Shown: positions 33,518 to 44,391, counted from the first letter of the stretch. The stretch: 64,000 nt of DNA from Changchengzhania lutea (GCF_006974145.1 NZ_CP039456.1:3162499-3226498); one strand, 5' to 3'. Translations and numbers: made by a program. Notes: generated from the sequence alone by a model not told the origin.

Positions 33518-35056
33518 ATGCTTAAGAAAATTTTTGGTAGTGCCGTATTTGGGGTGGAAGCCACAACCATTACCGTAGAAGTGAATGTAGATTCCGGTAT
33601 TGGCTACCATTTAGTTGGACTGCCCGATAATGCCATTAAAGAAAGCAACTATCGTATTGCTGCCGCTCTTCAAAATAATGGCTATAAAATTCCAGGAAAA
33701 AAGATTACCATCAACATGGCACCTGCCGATTTACGAAAGGAGGGTTCTGCTTACGACCTAACTTTAGCCATTGGTATTCTAGCGGCATCAAAGCAAATTC
33801 AAGCTGAAGATTTAGATCGCTATTTGATCATGGGTGAACTATCACTAGATGGTAGTTTACAACCTATTCGTGGCGCATTGCCCATTGCCGTTAAAGCAAG
33901 GGAAGAAGGTTTTAAAGGCTTTATTTTACCTGTCCAAAATGCAAAGGAAGCGGCCATTGTTGACGGTCTTGAAGTTTATGGTGTTGATAATATCAAACAG
34001 GTAATCCACTATTTTGATAAAGGGGAAGCTCTTGATCGTACGGTTATCGATACGCGTAAGGAATTTTATAAAAATTTGGATTTCCCAGAACATGACTTTT
34101 CCGATGTTAAGGGACAAGAGGGTATTAAACGGTGCATGGAAATTGCGGCTGCAGGCGGACATAATATTATTTTAATTGGGCCTCCGGGAGCGGGAAAAAC
34201 TATGTTAGCCAAACGTTTGCCATCCATTTTACCACCCATGACCTTACATGAAGCTTTAGAAACCACCAAGATTCACTCCGTAGTGGGTAGGGTACAAGCG
34301 CATACGGGCTTAATGGCACAACGCCCTTTTAGAAGTCCGCATCATACGATAAGTGACGTGGCACTTGTTGGTGGGGGCGCTTTTCCACAACCGGGAGAGA
34401 TTTCCTTATCACATAATGGTGTTTTGTTTTTAGATGAATTGCCTGAATTTAAACGCGGTGTTTTAGAAGTGTTGCGCCAACCTTTGGAGGATCGGGAAGT
34501 CACTATTTCTCGGGCTAAGTTTACCGTAACATACCCATCCTCGTTTATGTTGGTAGCCAGTATGAACCCCAGTCCGGGAGGTTATTTTAACGACCCTAAT
34601 GCGCCGGTAACTTCAAGCCCTGCGGAAATGCAACGCTATTTAAGTAAAATTTCCGGCCCCTTGTTAGATCGTATTGATATCCATATTGAAGTGACGCCGG
34701 TTCCTTTTGAAAAACTGTCGGATGACCGAAAAGGGGAGACCTCGGTTGATATTAGAAAACGAGTAACTAAAGCCAGAGAAATTCAGACCAAACGTTTTAA
34801 GGATTCTGATGCCGTACATTACAATGCGCAAATGAATACCAAGCAAATTAGGAAATATTGTCTTTTAGACGACGCCTCCAAGCAACTCCTAAAAACCGCT
34901 ATGGAACGTCTAAATCTTTCAGCACGGGCCTATGATCGTATTTTAAAAGTGTCTCGAACCATTGCCGACCTGGAAGGTGTTGACGTGGTTAATGGCTCAC
35001 ACATTAGTGAAGCCATTCAATATAGAAGCTTGGATAGAGAGGGTTGGTTGGGATAA
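33518..35056 (+). CDS. YifB-family Mg-chelatase-like AAA ATPase
   Basis: A 512-residue protein with an N-terminal ChlI-like (Lon S5-fold) domain ([39 protein letters not shown]), a central AAA domain (Walker [64 protein letters not shown]) and a C-terminal Mg-chelatase domain ([21 protein letters not shown]). Also called ComM-like; in other bacteria ComM helps branch migration during natural transformation. Its role here is not proven. It is divergent from moeA. Confidence 0.93.
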   Translation: MLKKIFGSAVFGVEATTITVEVNVDSGIGYHLVGLPDNAIKESNYRIAAALQNNGYKIPGKKITINMAPADLRKEGSAYDLTLAIGILAASKQIQAEDLDRYLIMGELSLDGSLQPIRGALPIAVKAREEGFKGFILPVQNAKEAAIVDGLEVYGVDNIKQVIHYFDKGEALDRTVIDTRKEFYKNLDFPEHDFSDVKGQEGIKRCMEIAAAGGHNIILIGPPGAGKTMLAKRLPSILPPMTLHEALETTKIHSVVGRVQAHTGLMAQRPFRSPHHTISDVALVGGGAFPQPGEISLSHNGVLFLDELPEFKRGVLEVLRQPLEDREVTISRAKFTVTYPSSFMLVASMNPSPGGYFNDPNAPVTSSPAEMQRYLSKISGPLLDRIDIHIEVTPVPFEKLSDDRKGETSVDIRKRVTKAREIQTKRFKDSDAVHYNAQMNTKQIRKYCLLDDASKQLLKTAMERLNLSARAYDRILKVSRTIADLEGVDVVNGSHISEAIQYRSLDREGWLG

Positions 35057-35255
35057 CCAATTCCTGTGGAGGCAGGAATATTCAAGTTAGCAGTTATAAA
35101 TAGCTGCTAGCGCGAGCATCTAAAATGATCTGAAGGATAGTTGTAAGAGATAATAAATGCTAATCTTCAAAAGATATATCCATCATTTTTAAGATTTTTT
35201 ATCATCTTCTTGTTATCTTTCTAACCTAATCTCGACACAGTTTAAAAACAAATTC

Positions 35256-35996
35256 ATGCGCAGTACAGTAACACTTTTTATTTTAGTCTCATTGTTTCTA
35301 TTTGGATGTAAAAAAGACACACCATTCACCGCTCAAGAGATTGTCGATAAAGCCATTGAAGTTTCTGGTGGTGACCGTTTTGAGAACAGTACGATTTCAT
35401 TCGATTTTAGAGACAGGCACTATAAAGCCTATAGAGATCACGGCAAGTTTCAATTGGAACGTATTACCAAAGATTCATTACAAGTCATAAGAGATGTGCT
35501 TTCAAACGACGGGTTTCAACGTATGCTAAATGATAGTGTGGTTAAAGTGGCAGATTCCATGATTCCCAGATATTCCAGTTCAGTGAATTCGGTACATTAT
35601 TTTTCGGTACTGCCTTTCGGTTTAAATGTACCAGCAGTGAATAAAACCAAACAGGGAAAAGTGTTGATTAAAAATAAGGTGTATTATAAAATTAAGGTGA
35701 CTTTTAATCAAGAAGGTGGCGGTGAGGATTTTGAAGACGTTTTTATGTATTATATTGATAATAAGTCTTTTAAAACCAATTACGTCTCGTATTCCTATAA
35801 TGAAAATGATGGTGTTGGCTTGCGGTTTCGTGAGGCCTTTAATGAACGTTTTGTAAACGGGATTCGGTTTGTTGATTATAATAATTACAGACCAAAAACA
35901 GAATATGCCACTTTAGAAAACCTGGACTCGTTATTCAAAGCTGATGCCTTGGGATTGCTTTCTAAAATTGAGCTGAAAAATGTTACCGTAAATTGA
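35256..35996 (+). CDS. Lipoprotein, DUF6503-like
   Basis: A 246-residue protein with a lipoprotein signal (LFILVSLFLFGCKKD, Cys ~ residue 18). The sequence after it (TAQEIVDKAIEVSGGDRFENSTISFDFRDRHY) and the beta-rich body (SVLPFGLNVPAVNKTKQGK, YYIDNKSFKTNYVSYSY, GIRFVDYNNYRP) resemble a Bacteroidota family annotated as DUF6503, related in layout to LolA/LolB-like outer-membrane lipid or lipoprotein carriers. The family name is from memory. Exported and probably anchored in a membrane; function unknown. Confidence 0.75.
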   Translation: MRSTVTLFILVSLFLFGCKKDTPFTAQEIVDKAIEVSGGDRFENSTISFDFRDRHYKAYRDHGKFQLERITKDSLQVIRDVLSNDGFQRMLNDSVVKVADSMIPRYSSSVNSVHYFSVLPFGLNVPAVNKTKQGKVLIKNKVYYKIKVTFNQEGGGEDFEDVFMYYIDNKSFKTNYVSYSYNENDGVGLRFREAFNERFVNGIRFVDYNNYRPKTEYATLENLDSLFKADALGLLSKIELKNVTVN

Positions 35997-36518
35997 TCAG
36001 TTTACTACCGTAAGTTCAGATGTTTTTGTGTCTCCATTAATCGTAACTTTATACAAATTGGCATTGTTGTCATCATCGATGGCTTCGTGTTTTTGTTCAC
36101 CTAAAATAGTATTCACAAATTTTGGTGTGCTATCGCTATGTCCAACCACTAAAATGGTTTTACCTTTAGTGTCTTCAAGAAATTTTTCAACATCTATATT
36201 ATTGGGGTCATAAATAGTCAGTTGCAGATTGTTTTTTTTAGCTGTTGGCATTCCCGTTGCTTGGGTTCTATTAAAGTTTGTGGCATATACGGCATCAAAG
36301 TCTATGCCTTCAAAGGTTTTACTCCAACGTTCGGCACGTTGCTCGCCTATTTCTAAAAGGTTAGGATTGTCGTTAGAAGGATTACTGCGATCCTTTTCAG
36401 CATGCCTGATAAAATAATAGGTCGAGGTTAGCGTATCGTTATCAGTGGATTCAGGGTTTTTTTTAGAATCTGCGCAAGCTGTAAAAATAAGTAGATAAAG
36501 TAGTGTGATGAGTTTCAT
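35997..36518 (-). CDS. Histidine phosphatase family lipoprotein (SixA/PhoE-like)
   Basis: A 173-residue protein with a lipoprotein-like signal (MKLITLLYLLIFTACADSKK). It has the phosphatase signature YYFIRHAEKDRS, with the catalytic His, LLEIGEQRAERWSKTF, YATNFNRTQATGMPTA and LVVGHSDSTPKFV with the second active-site His. The substrate is unknown. It is convergent with the preceding lipoprotein gene and 15 bases from the GNAT gene behind it on the same strand. Confidence 0.88.
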   Translation of the reverse strand: MKLITLLYLLIFTACADSKKNPESTDNDTLTSTYYFIRHAEKDRSNPSNDNPNLLEIGEQRAERWSKTFEGIDFDAVYATNFNRTQATGMPTAKKNNLQLTIYDPNNIDVEKFLEDTKGKTILVVGHSDSTPKFVNTILGEQKHEAIDDDNNANLYKVTINGDTKTSELTVVN

Positions 36519-36533
36519 AATAGAATGTTGATT

Positions 36534-37073
36534 TTAAAGCATTTTATACATTACAACCATGCCTCGTAAATGCTCATGGATTAAGTTAAAGTCTAATTTA
36601 AGACTATTTATTTTTTTAAACCCCTGTTTTTTATAAAATTTGAGCGCTTGTGCTTGGGTATCCATGGCTTTTAACCAAATCAAATCATCGTTATGTATTC
36701 TGGTTTGGTTTCCAATCCAATCGAGTAAGCTATTTGCAATGCCTTTGCCTTGAGCCGCTTCACTAAGATAAATACGATGGATAAATGTGGCTTTCATGTC
36801 GGGAAAATCACTTAATACGGTATGATACTGAACACGGATGATACCAACACATTCCTTCTTATACATCACAAAATGATAATCGGTGTGAGGCGTTTTGAGT
36901 TCCTGTAGTAAATTTTCTTTCGAAAAGGATTCATTTAAATACCATCTACAATCTTCATCTTTCCATAGATGCTTATACGCTGGCGGATAGATGCGGTTCA
37001 TGAGCTTAACTAATTGCCCATGATGATCTATGGTCATGGGGTCTAAGTGTAAATCATTTGAAATAGAAATCAT
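36534..37073 (-). CDS. GNAT family N-acetyltransferase
   Basis: A 179-residue acyltransferase. It shows the acetyl-CoA-binding motif A (IHRIYLSEAAQGKGIANSLLDWIG, i.e. the Q/RxxGxG/A pattern) and motif B (IWLKAMDTQAQALKFYKKQGF). The substrate cannot be told. It begins 8 bases behind the deoD stop on the same strand, so it may be in one operon with deoC and deoD. Confidence 0.88.
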   Translation of the reverse strand: MISISNDLHLDPMTIDHHGQLVKLMNRIYPPAYKHLWKDEDCRWYLNESFSKENLLQELKTPHTDYHFVMYKKECVGIIRVQYHTVLSDFPDMKATFIHRIYLSEAAQGKGIANSLLDWIGNQTRIHNDDLIWLKAMDTQAQALKFYKKQGFKKINSLKLDFNLIHEHLRGMVVMYKML

Positions 37074-37080
37074 GGTGCGA

Positions 37081-37779
37081 TTATGCGAGCTCCAAGGCGA
37101 CTTCTATCATCCCTTTAAAGGTGGTTTCCCGTTCTTTCCTCGTCGTACGTTCACCAGTGACTAAAGAGTCTGAAATAGTTAAAATAGTCAAAGCGTTTAC
37201 TTTATGTTTGGCTGCCACGGTATATAAACCCGCCGTTTCCATCTCTACACAAAGTACGCCGAATTTGGACCATTTTTTATACGACTCAAAATCATCTGCA
37301 TAAAACTCATCAGAAGTAAATACATTACCCGCTTTTATAGGGATGTTTTTAGATTTAGCAGCTTCTATAGCTCTCTGAAATAATTCAAAGTTTGCGGTAG
37401 GGGCATAATCAGCGCCACCAAAACGCAACTCATTAACACCAGAATTTGATGACGCAGCCATAGCTAAAACTATATCCCTGATTTTTACATGTGCTTGATA
37501 AGAGCCTGCACTACCGACGCGAATTAGGTTTTTAACCCCATATTCAGTGATTAATTCATGCGTATAAATGGATATGGAAGGGACGCCCATACCTGTGCCC
37601 ATAACCGAGATGGGTTTATCTTGATAGGTTCCCGTATAGCCTAGCATCCCTCTTACTGTATTGAAACACACTGGGTTTTCAAAAAAAGTTTCAGCAATCC
37701 ATTTGGCACGCAATGGGTCTCCTGGCAACAGAATGGTTTCTGCAATCTCGCCTTTTTTTGCCTCAATATGTATACTCAT
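37081..37779 (-). CDS. deoD: Purine-nucleoside phosphorylase, DeoD type
   Basis: A 232-residue hexameric-type phosphorylase that cleaves purine (deoxy)nucleosides to base and (deoxy)ribose 1-phosphate. Segments include [75 protein letters not shown] and [10 protein letters not shown]. It follows deoC by 3 bases on the - strand, forming a deoxynucleoside catabolic pair. Confidence 0.95.
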   Translation of the reverse strand: MSIHIEAKKGEIAETILLPGDPLRAKWIAETFFENPVCFNTVRGMLGYTGTYQDKPISVMGTGMGVPSISIYTHELITEYGVKNLIRVGSAGSYQAHVKIRDIVLAMAASSNSGVNELRFGGADYAPTANFELFQRAIEAAKSKNIPIKAGNVFTSDEFYADDFESYKKWSKFGVLCVEMETAGLYTVAAKHKVNALTILTISDSLVTGERTTRKERETTFKGMIEVALELA

Positions 37780-37782
37780 TAT

Positions 37783-38448
37783 TTAATAATTTAAATTTGA
37801 AGTTGTTCCGCTAACAATAGCTATCCCTGATGAGGTGCCTAAGCGATGTACGCCAAGGTTAATATATGTCAAGGCCGTTTGGGTATCTTTTATGCCGCCT
37901 GATGCTTTTATTTTAACGGAGTTGTCACAAACACTTTTCATAAGTTTGATATCGTGAATGCTGGCACCACGCGTCCCAAAACCAGTTGAGGTTTTTATAA
38001 AGTCGGCACCGCCCTGTATAGCAAGTTCACTGGCCTTTATAATTTCGAGATCATCCAGATAGCAGGTTTCTAAAATGACTTTTAAAGTTTGATTTGGCAT
38101 ACTGTTTTTTACAGCCTGAATATCGTTTAAAACCCCGTCAAAATCTTTGCTTTTTAAAAGTCCAATATTCATCACCATGTCAATTTCATCAGCACCGTGA
38201 CTTAACGCTGATTTAGTTTCCTCAACTTTCGCTTGGGTACTCATGGCACCCAATGGAAACCCAATGACACTGCATACTTTCACAGGGCTATTATTTAATT
38301 CAGATTTTACTAACGCCACATAACAACTATTAACACAAACAGAGAAAAACTTATATTCTTTAGCTTCTTCACAAAGTTTAATAATATCGTTTTTTGTAGC
38401 TGTTGGTTTAAGGAGTGTGTGGTCTATATAGGTGTTTAAAAGTTTCAT
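37783..38448 (-). CDS. deoC: Deoxyribose-phosphate aldolase (canonical copy)
   Basis: A 221-residue class I aldolase that splits 2-deoxyribose 5-phosphate to glyceraldehyde 3-phosphate and acetaldehyde. All key residues are present: the Asp in ADEIDMVMNIG, the Schiff-base Lys in DFIKTSTGFG, the second Lys in VKIKASGGI, and a phosphate-binding RLGTSSG near the end. It heads the deoC-deoD pair. A divergent paralogue lies at 39971. Confidence 0.95.
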   Translation of the reverse strand: MKLLNTYIDHTLLKPTATKNDIIKLCEEAKEYKFFSVCVNSCYVALVKSELNNSPVKVCSVIGFPLGAMSTQAKVEETKSALSHGADEIDMVMNIGLLKSKDFDGVLNDIQAVKNSMPNQTLKVILETCYLDDLEIIKASELAIQGGADFIKTSTGFGTRGASIHDIKLMKSVCDNSVKIKASGGIKDTQTALTYINLGVHRLGTSSGIAIVSGTTSNLNY

Positions 38449-38612
38449 AGCAATGCTAAAATTAAGTTTATTTTTTAAATAAAAACGGATTAATAACTAA
38501 CAATTTATAAAATACTAAGATGCGCATAAAATTTATTTTTAAACTATGATTTATGTCAGTTTTTTATCATTTGTTGAGTACTATTTTCGCTATAAATTAC
38601 AACTAATAAATC

Positions 38613-39266
38613 ATGAAAAAAACAATTTTTACAGTCTTAGCTATGTGTTTTATTTTTACAGCAGTTAGCGCACAAGAGAATGAGCCCAATCCAACTATGG
38701 GTTTTAGCAAATGGCAAGTTAGATTACGTGCTATTGCTATAGTTCCAAACGAATCTGCAACCATTCCGGTTATTGGAGGTGATGTGCAAATATCAAACGC
38801 TTATGTTCCTGAATTAGATTTCACCTATTTTTTTAATAAAAATTTAGCTGCTGAATTAATTTTGGCCACTTCAAAGCACGATGTTAAAGCTATTTCAACA
38901 GCTGCTGGAGATATTCCCTTAGGAGATGTTTGGTTGTTACCACCAACACTTACATTACAGTATCATTTTGATGGAGATGTTGTACATCCTTATTTTGGTG
39001 CAGGTTTAAATTACACTTTATTTTATAATGAAAGTGCAGGGCCAGTGGCAGACAGAGTGAGTTACGATAATGCTTTAGGGTTTGCTTTTCAAATGGGCTT
39101 TGATATTGATTTAAACGATATCTGGTTTATTAATATTGATGCAAAATACTTGCTGTTAAATACCGATGCTACGGTTAATGCTACTTCGGCATTAGGAGCT
39201 ACTGTTGTGGCTGATGTTGATATTAACCCATTTATAGCTGGTATCGGATTTGGAATGAGGTTTTAG
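38613..39266 (+). CDS. OmpW family outer membrane protein
   Basis: A 217-residue beta-barrel protein with a signal peptide (MKKTIFTVLAMCFIFTAVSA). Its body matches OmpW: GFSKWQVRLRAIAIVPNE at the start, FFNKNLAAELILATSKHDV, LPPTLTLQYHFDGDVVHPYFGAGLNYTLFY and FIAGIGFGMRF ending in aromatic Phe, as usual for outer-membrane barrels. It has its own terminator. The pore substrate is unknown. Confidence 0.92.
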   Translation: MKKTIFTVLAMCFIFTAVSAQENEPNPTMGFSKWQVRLRAIAIVPNESATIPVIGGDVQISNAYVPELDFTYFFNKNLAAELILATSKHDVKAISTAAGDIPLGDVWLLPPTLTLQYHFDGDVVHPYFGAGLNYTLFYNESAGPVADRVSYDNALGFAFQMGFDIDLNDIWFINIDAKYLLLNTDATVNATSALGATVVADVDINPFIAGIGFGMRF

Positions 39267-39286
39267 TTTAAAACACAGTATACCAT

Positions 39287-39329
39287 AAAAAAGCTAAACA
39301 AAATCTTTGGGTTTGTTTAGCTTTTTTGT
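39287..39329. terminator. Bidirectional terminator after ompW
   Basis: AAAAAAGCTAAACAAA and TTTGTTTAGCTTTTTT form a perfect 16-base stem around a short loop, with an A-run on one side and a T-run on the other, so it can act on both strands. Confidence 0.85.
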
Positions 39330-39409
39330 TTTTTAAATGAATTTATAAACTTGAAAAAAGTAAGGTTACTTTTGTGGCAAAGTCTTTTAAGACTGTGTGG
39401 CCTATATAA

Positions 39410-39814
39410 TTATTTATTTCCATTGTTTTTAAAATCTTTCAACTCTTGTAAAACAGATTGGACCCATTGCACAGCTTCACTTAAGGTATCAAAAATCTCA
39501 TAGGGCTTTTCATAAAATTTCTGTTCGTATTCTGCACTCTCACGCATCATTGATGTTTCGGGAACTATCGCAATAGCGACCAAATTAGGAATTTTTTCTG
39601 TCTCTCTATATACGAGTGGATTAACCGAGTAAGAGTTGACCCGATTTGAGATATACACCATATTCTTTTCTGAAAAGTGGCGTTCAATAATGTCATTCAA
39701 CTTTTCATTATGCTCAGGTTGAATAGTCACGCCTTCACGAATTTGAGCGATTAAAAATTCATCAAAAATGAATATTTCAGAATTTGGTAAACTATAATAA
39801 TGGAACATGCCCAT
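39410..39814 (-). CDS. Hypothetical small protein with a STAS-like/SpoIIAA-like pattern
   Basis: A 134-residue soluble protein (FHYYSLPNSEIFIFDEFLIAQIREGVTI, then VYISNRVNSYSVNPLVYRETEKIPNLVAIAIVP, then PYEIFDTLSEAVQWVQSVLQELKDF). The alternation of strands and helices, with a conserved-looking VNSYSVNP segment, resembles SpoIIAA/STAS-like proteins seen in flavobacteria. I assign no function. It is a single gene with no close neighbour on the same strand. Confidence 0.65.
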   Translation of the reverse strand: MGMFHYYSLPNSEIFIFDEFLIAQIREGVTIQPEHNEKLNDIIERHFSEKNMVYISNRVNSYSVNPLVYRETEKIPNLVAIAIVPETSMMRESAEYEQKFYEKPYEIFDTLSEAVQWVQSVLQELKDFKNNGNK

Positions 39815-39970
39815 AAGCGAATCAATTAATTAGTTTTTGCGTTTGCAAAGATAATTATATTAATTATTATTAAAGTGTTGAAAGAATACGAAAAAGCTTA
39901 AAAAAATATCAGTAAGTATGCACATATGCTTGACGTGAATGACTTTCTGTAAAATTGAAACTATAGAAAG

Positions 39971-40654
39971 TTAGACATTAACTTCTAATAATTCGGATGT
40001 CAATTTAAAACGTTTCTTAGAAAAATTAATGTCCTTAAAAGAAATGCTTACTCTGCTCACTCCAGCTTCAATATATTTTGAAGCGATACTCAAGCGTTTA
40101 ATACCCCCAGAAGCTTCAATTCCAGCTCGCCCTTTGAGTGTTTTTTTCATAATGTTGATAGCAGTTAGTGTGGCACCACTTTTGGAAAAACCGCTAGATG
40201 TTTTAATAAATTGGGCTTTGGCATCAACACAAATCTCACAGGCTTTAATTATTTCATTTTTAGTCAATTCAGAAATTTCAATATTGACCTTTAGCGGGAT
40301 GGCTCCAATGGCTAATTTAACATCGGTGATATCTTTTAAAACAGCTACATAATTTGTGCTTTTTAAATGCCCTAAATTAATCATCATTTCAATTTCATCA
40401 GCACCATTTTCAATAGCCTCTTGTGCTTCATAGATTTTTGATTGTGTAGTCGTGGCACCTAATGGAAATCCCACTACAGTGCAGACCTTGATATTAGAGT
40501 CTTTTAATAATTCGGTCGCAAGAGGTACGTATGAGCTGTTAATGCATATGGTGCGCATATCACTTTGTTTTGCTTCATAACAAAGATCAATGATATCACG
40601 ATTTGTGGTAGTAGATTGAAGTAATGTGAGGTCTATATGTTTTGAAATATTCAT
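39971..40654 (-). CDS. Divergent DeoC paralogue lacking key catalytic residues
   Basis: A 227-residue DeoC-fold protein clearly homologous to the copy at 37783 (HIDLTLLQSTTTNRDIIDLC, VCTVVGFPLGATTTQSKI). The Schiff-base Lys is kept (FIKTSSGFSKSGA). The catalytic Asp is replaced by Glu (ADEIEMMINLG), the second Lys by Glu (GIEASGGI), and the phosphate-binding GTSSG by SISFKD. Length and frame are intact and codon use looks normal, so it seems maintained rather than decaying. It may bind a related sugar phosphate or act on another substrate. Confidence 0.85.
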   Translation of the reverse strand: MNISKHIDLTLLQSTTTNRDIIDLCYEAKQSDMRTICINSSYVPLATELLKDSNIKVCTVVGFPLGATTTQSKIYEAQEAIENGADEIEMMINLGHLKSTNYVAVLKDITDVKLAIGAIPLKVNIEISELTKNEIIKACEICVDAKAQFIKTSSGFSKSGATLTAINIMKKTLKGRAGIEASGGIKRLSIASKYIEAGVSRVSISFKDINFSKKRFKLTSELLEVNV

Positions 40655-41097
40655 TCTTAATAAGTAGGTTTTCGGGTTAATTCTTGCTTTACTACAACAA
40701 AAAAATTAGCCTAATTGGGTTAGGTTAATGCAGTAAAACGGGAGCTTGTACTAAAGCTAATCTATTAAATTATTCATTAAAATAGGATTAAAAAGTAAAT
40801 TAAAAATGAATGCAAACTATTAATAATTTAAAAATCATTTTTCTAAAGAGTTAACTCATTGATTTTTAAAATATTGCAATGTGGCATAGGTTTAACAGTT
40901 TATCCGATGAACGGTTTGAATGGAATCAAGCAGGGTTAAATAAGACAAATAATAGGAAAGATTTAATGAGCCTGGTGCAAAAAAAAGCAACGGCACTCTT
41001 TTTAGAATGTCGCTGCCTTTAATTTGCCTACTTTTCAGTAGGACTAACCAACCAATATATAGACTTGTTTTATTCTTAAATGTTACATGATTATATG
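40655..41097. other. Gene-free stretch between the deoC paralogue and clpB
   Basis: No credible reading frame is seen on either strand. It is AT-rich, with the clpB terminator at 40979-41016, and otherwise only short degenerate inverted repeats (for example CCTAATTGGGTTAGG at 40712-40726). Confidence 0.5.
40979..41016 (-). terminator. clpB terminator
   Basis: On the - strand GCAGCGACATTCT and AGAGTGCCGTTGC pair fully when three G-U wobbles are allowed, around a short A-loop, followed by a T-run. It lies 82 bases after the clpB stop codon. Confidence 0.7.
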
Positions 41098-43707
41098 TTA
41101 AATTTCTTCAGTAACCAAATCGCTCTGATTTCTAAAAACCAAGGTATCATCAAACGCATCTAAAAGTATGATGCTATCTGTGGAGACCTTGCCAGAGAGA
41201 ATTTCTTTACTCAAAGCATTTAAGACTTTCTTTTGAATAACACGTTTTACTGGGCGTGCACCGTATTCGGGATTATAGCCTTTTGCTGCTAAATACGCAA
41301 TGGCTTCTGCCGTTGCATCAAAGGTAATGCCTTGTTGTGCAATCGTTTTGGTAATTCCTTTTAACTGTAAACCAACAATTTCGACTATGTTTTCTTTACT
41401 TAACGGTGTAAACATAATGGTGTCATCAATACGATTTAAAAACTCAGGACGTACGGTCTGTTTTAATAAAGCCATAACATCTACTTTTGCGGCCTCTATA
41501 GCCGAATCGACATTTTTTGTGGCTTCAAATCGTTCATGTATAATGGTGCTTCCCATATTTGAAGTCATAATTATAATCGTGTTTTTAAAGTCCGCAATAC
41601 GCCCTTTATTATCCGTCAAGTGTCCTTCATCTAGAACCTGCAATAAGATGTTGAATGTATCTGGATGTGCTTTTTCAATTTCATCAAGTAGCACGACAGA
41701 ATAAGGTTTGCGTCTCACGGCTTCCGTTAATTGTCCACCTTCATCATAACCCACGTATCCTGGAGGTGCGCCGACCAATCTGCTCACGGCATGACGTTCT
41801 TGATATTCACTCATATCAATACGCGTCATGGCGCTTTCGTCATCAAACAGATATTCTGCCAATGCTTTGGCTAATTCGGTTTTACCTACCCCAGTAGTTC
41901 CTAAAAACAGGAAGGTGCCAATGGGTTTCTTTGGATTTTGTAAGCCCGCACGACTACGTCTCACAGCATCACTTACGGCTACGATAGCTTCCTCTTGACC
42001 CACCACACGTTTGTGCAATTCATCTTCTAATTTTAACAATTTTTCGCGTTCACTTTGAATCATTTTAGTAACAGGAATGCCTGTCCATTTTGCCACCACT
42101 TCAGCAATATCATCATAAGTCACTTCTTCTTTGATCAAAGAGCTTTCCGATTGATTTTCTTGCAATTCTTTTTGAAGTATTTCTAACTGCTCTTGGGCTT
42201 CTTTTATTTTACCATAACGTAATTCTGCTACTTTTCCATAGTTACCCTCGCGTTCTGCGCGTTCTGCTTCCAGCTTATAATTTTCAATATCCTGTTTTGT
42301 ATTTTGAATATTGTCAACCACTTCTTTTTCGCTTTTCCATTTTGCAAAAATTTCATTACGCTCTTCTTTAATATTGGCCAAATCTGATCGCAATGCTTTT
42401 AACTTGGTCTCATCCTTTTCGCGTTTTATAGCTTCGATTTCTATTTCTAATTGCATGATTTTTCTATCCAAAACATCCAATTCCTCAGGTTTCGAGTTGA
42501 TTTCCATACGTAATTTTGAAGCGGCTTCATCCATTAAATCAATGGCCTTATCTGGTAAAAACCTGTTGGTGATATACCGTTGTGATAATTCTACAGCTCC
42601 AATAATCGCTTCATCTTTAATTCTAACTTTATGATGTGTTTCGTACTTTTCTTTAATCCCTCTAAGAATAGAAATGGCACTTTCTGTATCAGGCTCATCC
42701 ACCATCACTTTTTGAAAACGACGCTCCAACGCTTTGTCTTTCTCGAAGTACTTTTGGTATTCATCTAAAGTAGTGGCACCAATAGCGCGAAGTTCTCCTC
42801 TAGCTAACGCCGGTTTTAAAATATTGGCTGCGTCCATAGCGCCTTGTCCACCACCTGCGCCAACTAGGGTGTGTATTTCATCTATAAACAAAACAATATC
42901 ACCATCACTAGTAGTTACTTCTTTAATGACGGCTTTTAGGCGCTCTTCAAACTCTCCTTTATATTTGGCGCCCGCAATAAGAGAGCCCATATCCAATGCA
43001 AAAATTTGCTTGTCTTTTAAGTTTTCAGGAATGTCTCCATCAATGATCCTGTGCGCTAATCCTTCAGCAATTGCTGTTTTTCCCGTACCGGGTTCACCCA
43101 CCAAAATGGGATTGTTTTTTGTTCGTCTTGATAGAATTTGAAGGATTCTTCTAATTTCCTCATCGCGTCCAATAACGGGATCGAGCTTGCCGTCTTTTGC
43201 TAATTGGTTTAAATTTTTTGCATATTTATTGAGTGCATTATAGGTTTCTTCCTGACTTTGCGAGGTCACGTTTTCGCCTTTGCGCAGCTCATTAATACTT
43301 GCCGTTAGTGTTTTTTCAGTAATGCCTTGATCCTTTAACATCTGTGCTATTTTGCTATTGGATTTAAATACCGCAATAAGCAAGTGCTCAATAGAAACAA
43401 ATTCATCTTTCATTTTCTTGGCAACAATAGAGGCTTCGTTTAAAGTTTTGCCTGCATCTCTTGAGAGCATGATGTCTCCACCAGATACTTTTGGGAAACT
43501 TTCCAGTTGTTTATCTAGAGCCTGTTCTAAGATAGAAACGTTTACATTCAGCTTTTTAAGGATAAAAGGCAATACGTTTTCATCAACTTCAAAAATGCCT
43601 TTAAAAATATGTTCATTTTCAATTTGTTGATGCCCAAAACCTTGAGCAAGCTGCTGTGCTTGCTGTATCGCCTCTTGAGATTTTATGGTATAATTATTTA
43701 AATTCAT
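41098..43707 (-). CDS. clpB: ATP-dependent chaperone ClpB
   Basis: An 869-residue Hsp100 disaggregase. It has the N-terminal Clp repeat domain, first ATPase domain (Walker [48 protein letters not shown]), the middle coiled coil that distinguishes ClpB from other Clp ATPases (residues ~405-525, [14 protein letters not shown] onward), and the second ATPase domain ([35 protein letters not shown]). Full length. It cooperates with DnaK to rescue aggregated proteins after stress. Single transcription unit with its own terminator. Confidence 0.97.
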   Translation of the reverse strand: MNLNNYTIKSQEAIQQAQQLAQGFGHQQIENEHIFKGIFEVDENVLPFILKKLNVNVSILEQALDKQLESFPKVSGGDIMLSRDAGKTLNEASIVAKKMKDEFVSIEHLLIAVFKSNSKIAQMLKDQGITEKTLTASINELRKGENVTSQSQEETYNALNKYAKNLNQLAKDGKLDPVIGRDEEIRRILQILSRRTKNNPILVGEPGTGKTAIAEGLAHRIIDGDIPENLKDKQIFALDMGSLIAGAKYKGEFEERLKAVIKEVTTSDGDIVLFIDEIHTLVGAGGGQGAMDAANILKPALARGELRAIGATTLDEYQKYFEKDKALERRFQKVMVDEPDTESAISILRGIKEKYETHHKVRIKDEAIIGAVELSQRYITNRFLPDKAIDLMDEAASKLRMEINSKPEELDVLDRKIMQLEIEIEAIKREKDETKLKALRSDLANIKEERNEIFAKWKSEKEVVDNIQNTKQDIENYKLEAERAEREGNYGKVAELRYGKIKEAQEQLEILQKELQENQSESSLIKEEVTYDDIAEVVAKWTGIPVTKMIQSEREKLLKLEDELHKRVVGQEEAIVAVSDAVRRSRAGLQNPKKPIGTFLFLGTTGVGKTELAKALAEYLFDDESAMTRIDMSEYQERHAVSRLVGAPPGYVGYDEGGQLTEAVRRKPYSVVLLDEIEKAHPDTFNILLQVLDEGHLTDNKGRIADFKNTIIIMTSNMGSTIIHERFEATKNVDSAIEAAKVDVMALLKQTVRPEFLNRIDDTIMFTPLSKENIVEIVGLQLKGITKTIAQQGITFDATAEAIAYLAAKGYNPEYGARPVKRVIQKKVLNALSKEILSGKVSTDSIILLDAFDDTLVFRNQSDLVTEEI

Positions 43708-43899
43708 GTTATTTTATGTTTTGATTCCCGTAAACGGGAAAGTGTTAACTTCTTTCAATTTGGTAAGTAATGGTCAATAATCTTACCACGGTTTTATGAG
43801 AGACAAAATGTCGTTTTAATCAATAAATCACGTGACTTTTAGTCAGTTTGTAAGTAATTCAAAATTGTTTTGACTACTTTGTAATACCCTAATAAAAGA

Positions 43900-44298
43900 T
43901 TGACTATTATGAGTTTTATAAAAAAAATGTTTGGCTCTTCTTCTGAGCCAAAAGAAGAAAAAATATTGCCTTGGATTGCTTTAAACACCACTTCTCAATT
44001 AGATGCTATCGCTAGCAAATCACTTACCAAAACCCAAGTGATATTTAAACATTCTACGCGATGCGGTATTAGTCGTATGGTGATGAATCAATTTGTGGAT
44101 GGGTATGATTTAACCGAAAATGATCTAGATCTGTACTACTTAGATTTAATTAGCTATCGAGATGTGTCTCACCATGTAGGGACGCAGTTTCAAGTGATGC
44201 ACGAGTCTCCACAACTATTGATTATTAAAAATGGTGTTTCCGTTGCGCATGCCTCTCATGGGCAAATTAATGATTTGGATTTGGGCAAGTTTGTTTAA
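43900..44298 (+). CDS. ytxJ: Bacillithiol system redox-active protein YtxJ
   Basis: A 132-residue thioredoxin-like protein. The single-Cys motif is in HSTRCGISRMVM (TxCxIS pattern), followed by YYLDLISYRDVSHHVGTQFQVMHESPQLLIIKNGVSVAHASHGQI with the cis-Pro typical of thioredoxin folds. Such proteins are thought to reduce bacillithiolated proteins (monothiol bacilliredoxin). It is divergent from clpB and followed by an IS200 remnant. Confidence 0.88.
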   Translation: MTIMSFIKKMFGSSSEPKEEKILPWIALNTTSQLDAIASKSLTKTQVIFKHSTRCGISRMVMNQFVDGYDLTENDLDLYYLDLISYRDVSHHVGTQFQVMHESPQLLIIKNGVSVAHASHGQINDLDLGKFV

Positions 44299-44338
44299 GT
44301 AGCATCCCTGTTTTATTATCAAGTTAAAGGTTAAAACC

Positions 44339-44355
44339 CTGCAATTTCATTGCAG
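44339..44355. repeat. Left subterminal hairpin of the IS200 remnant
   Basis: CTGCAAT-TTC-ATTGCAG is a perfect 7-base stem with a 3-base loop, 37 bases before the transposase start, the position expected for the left-end hairpin recognised by HUH transposases. Confidence 0.55.
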
Positions 44356-44391
44356 TTACTTTAGTTTCTATAAATGTTTTAGTTTTGTTGT

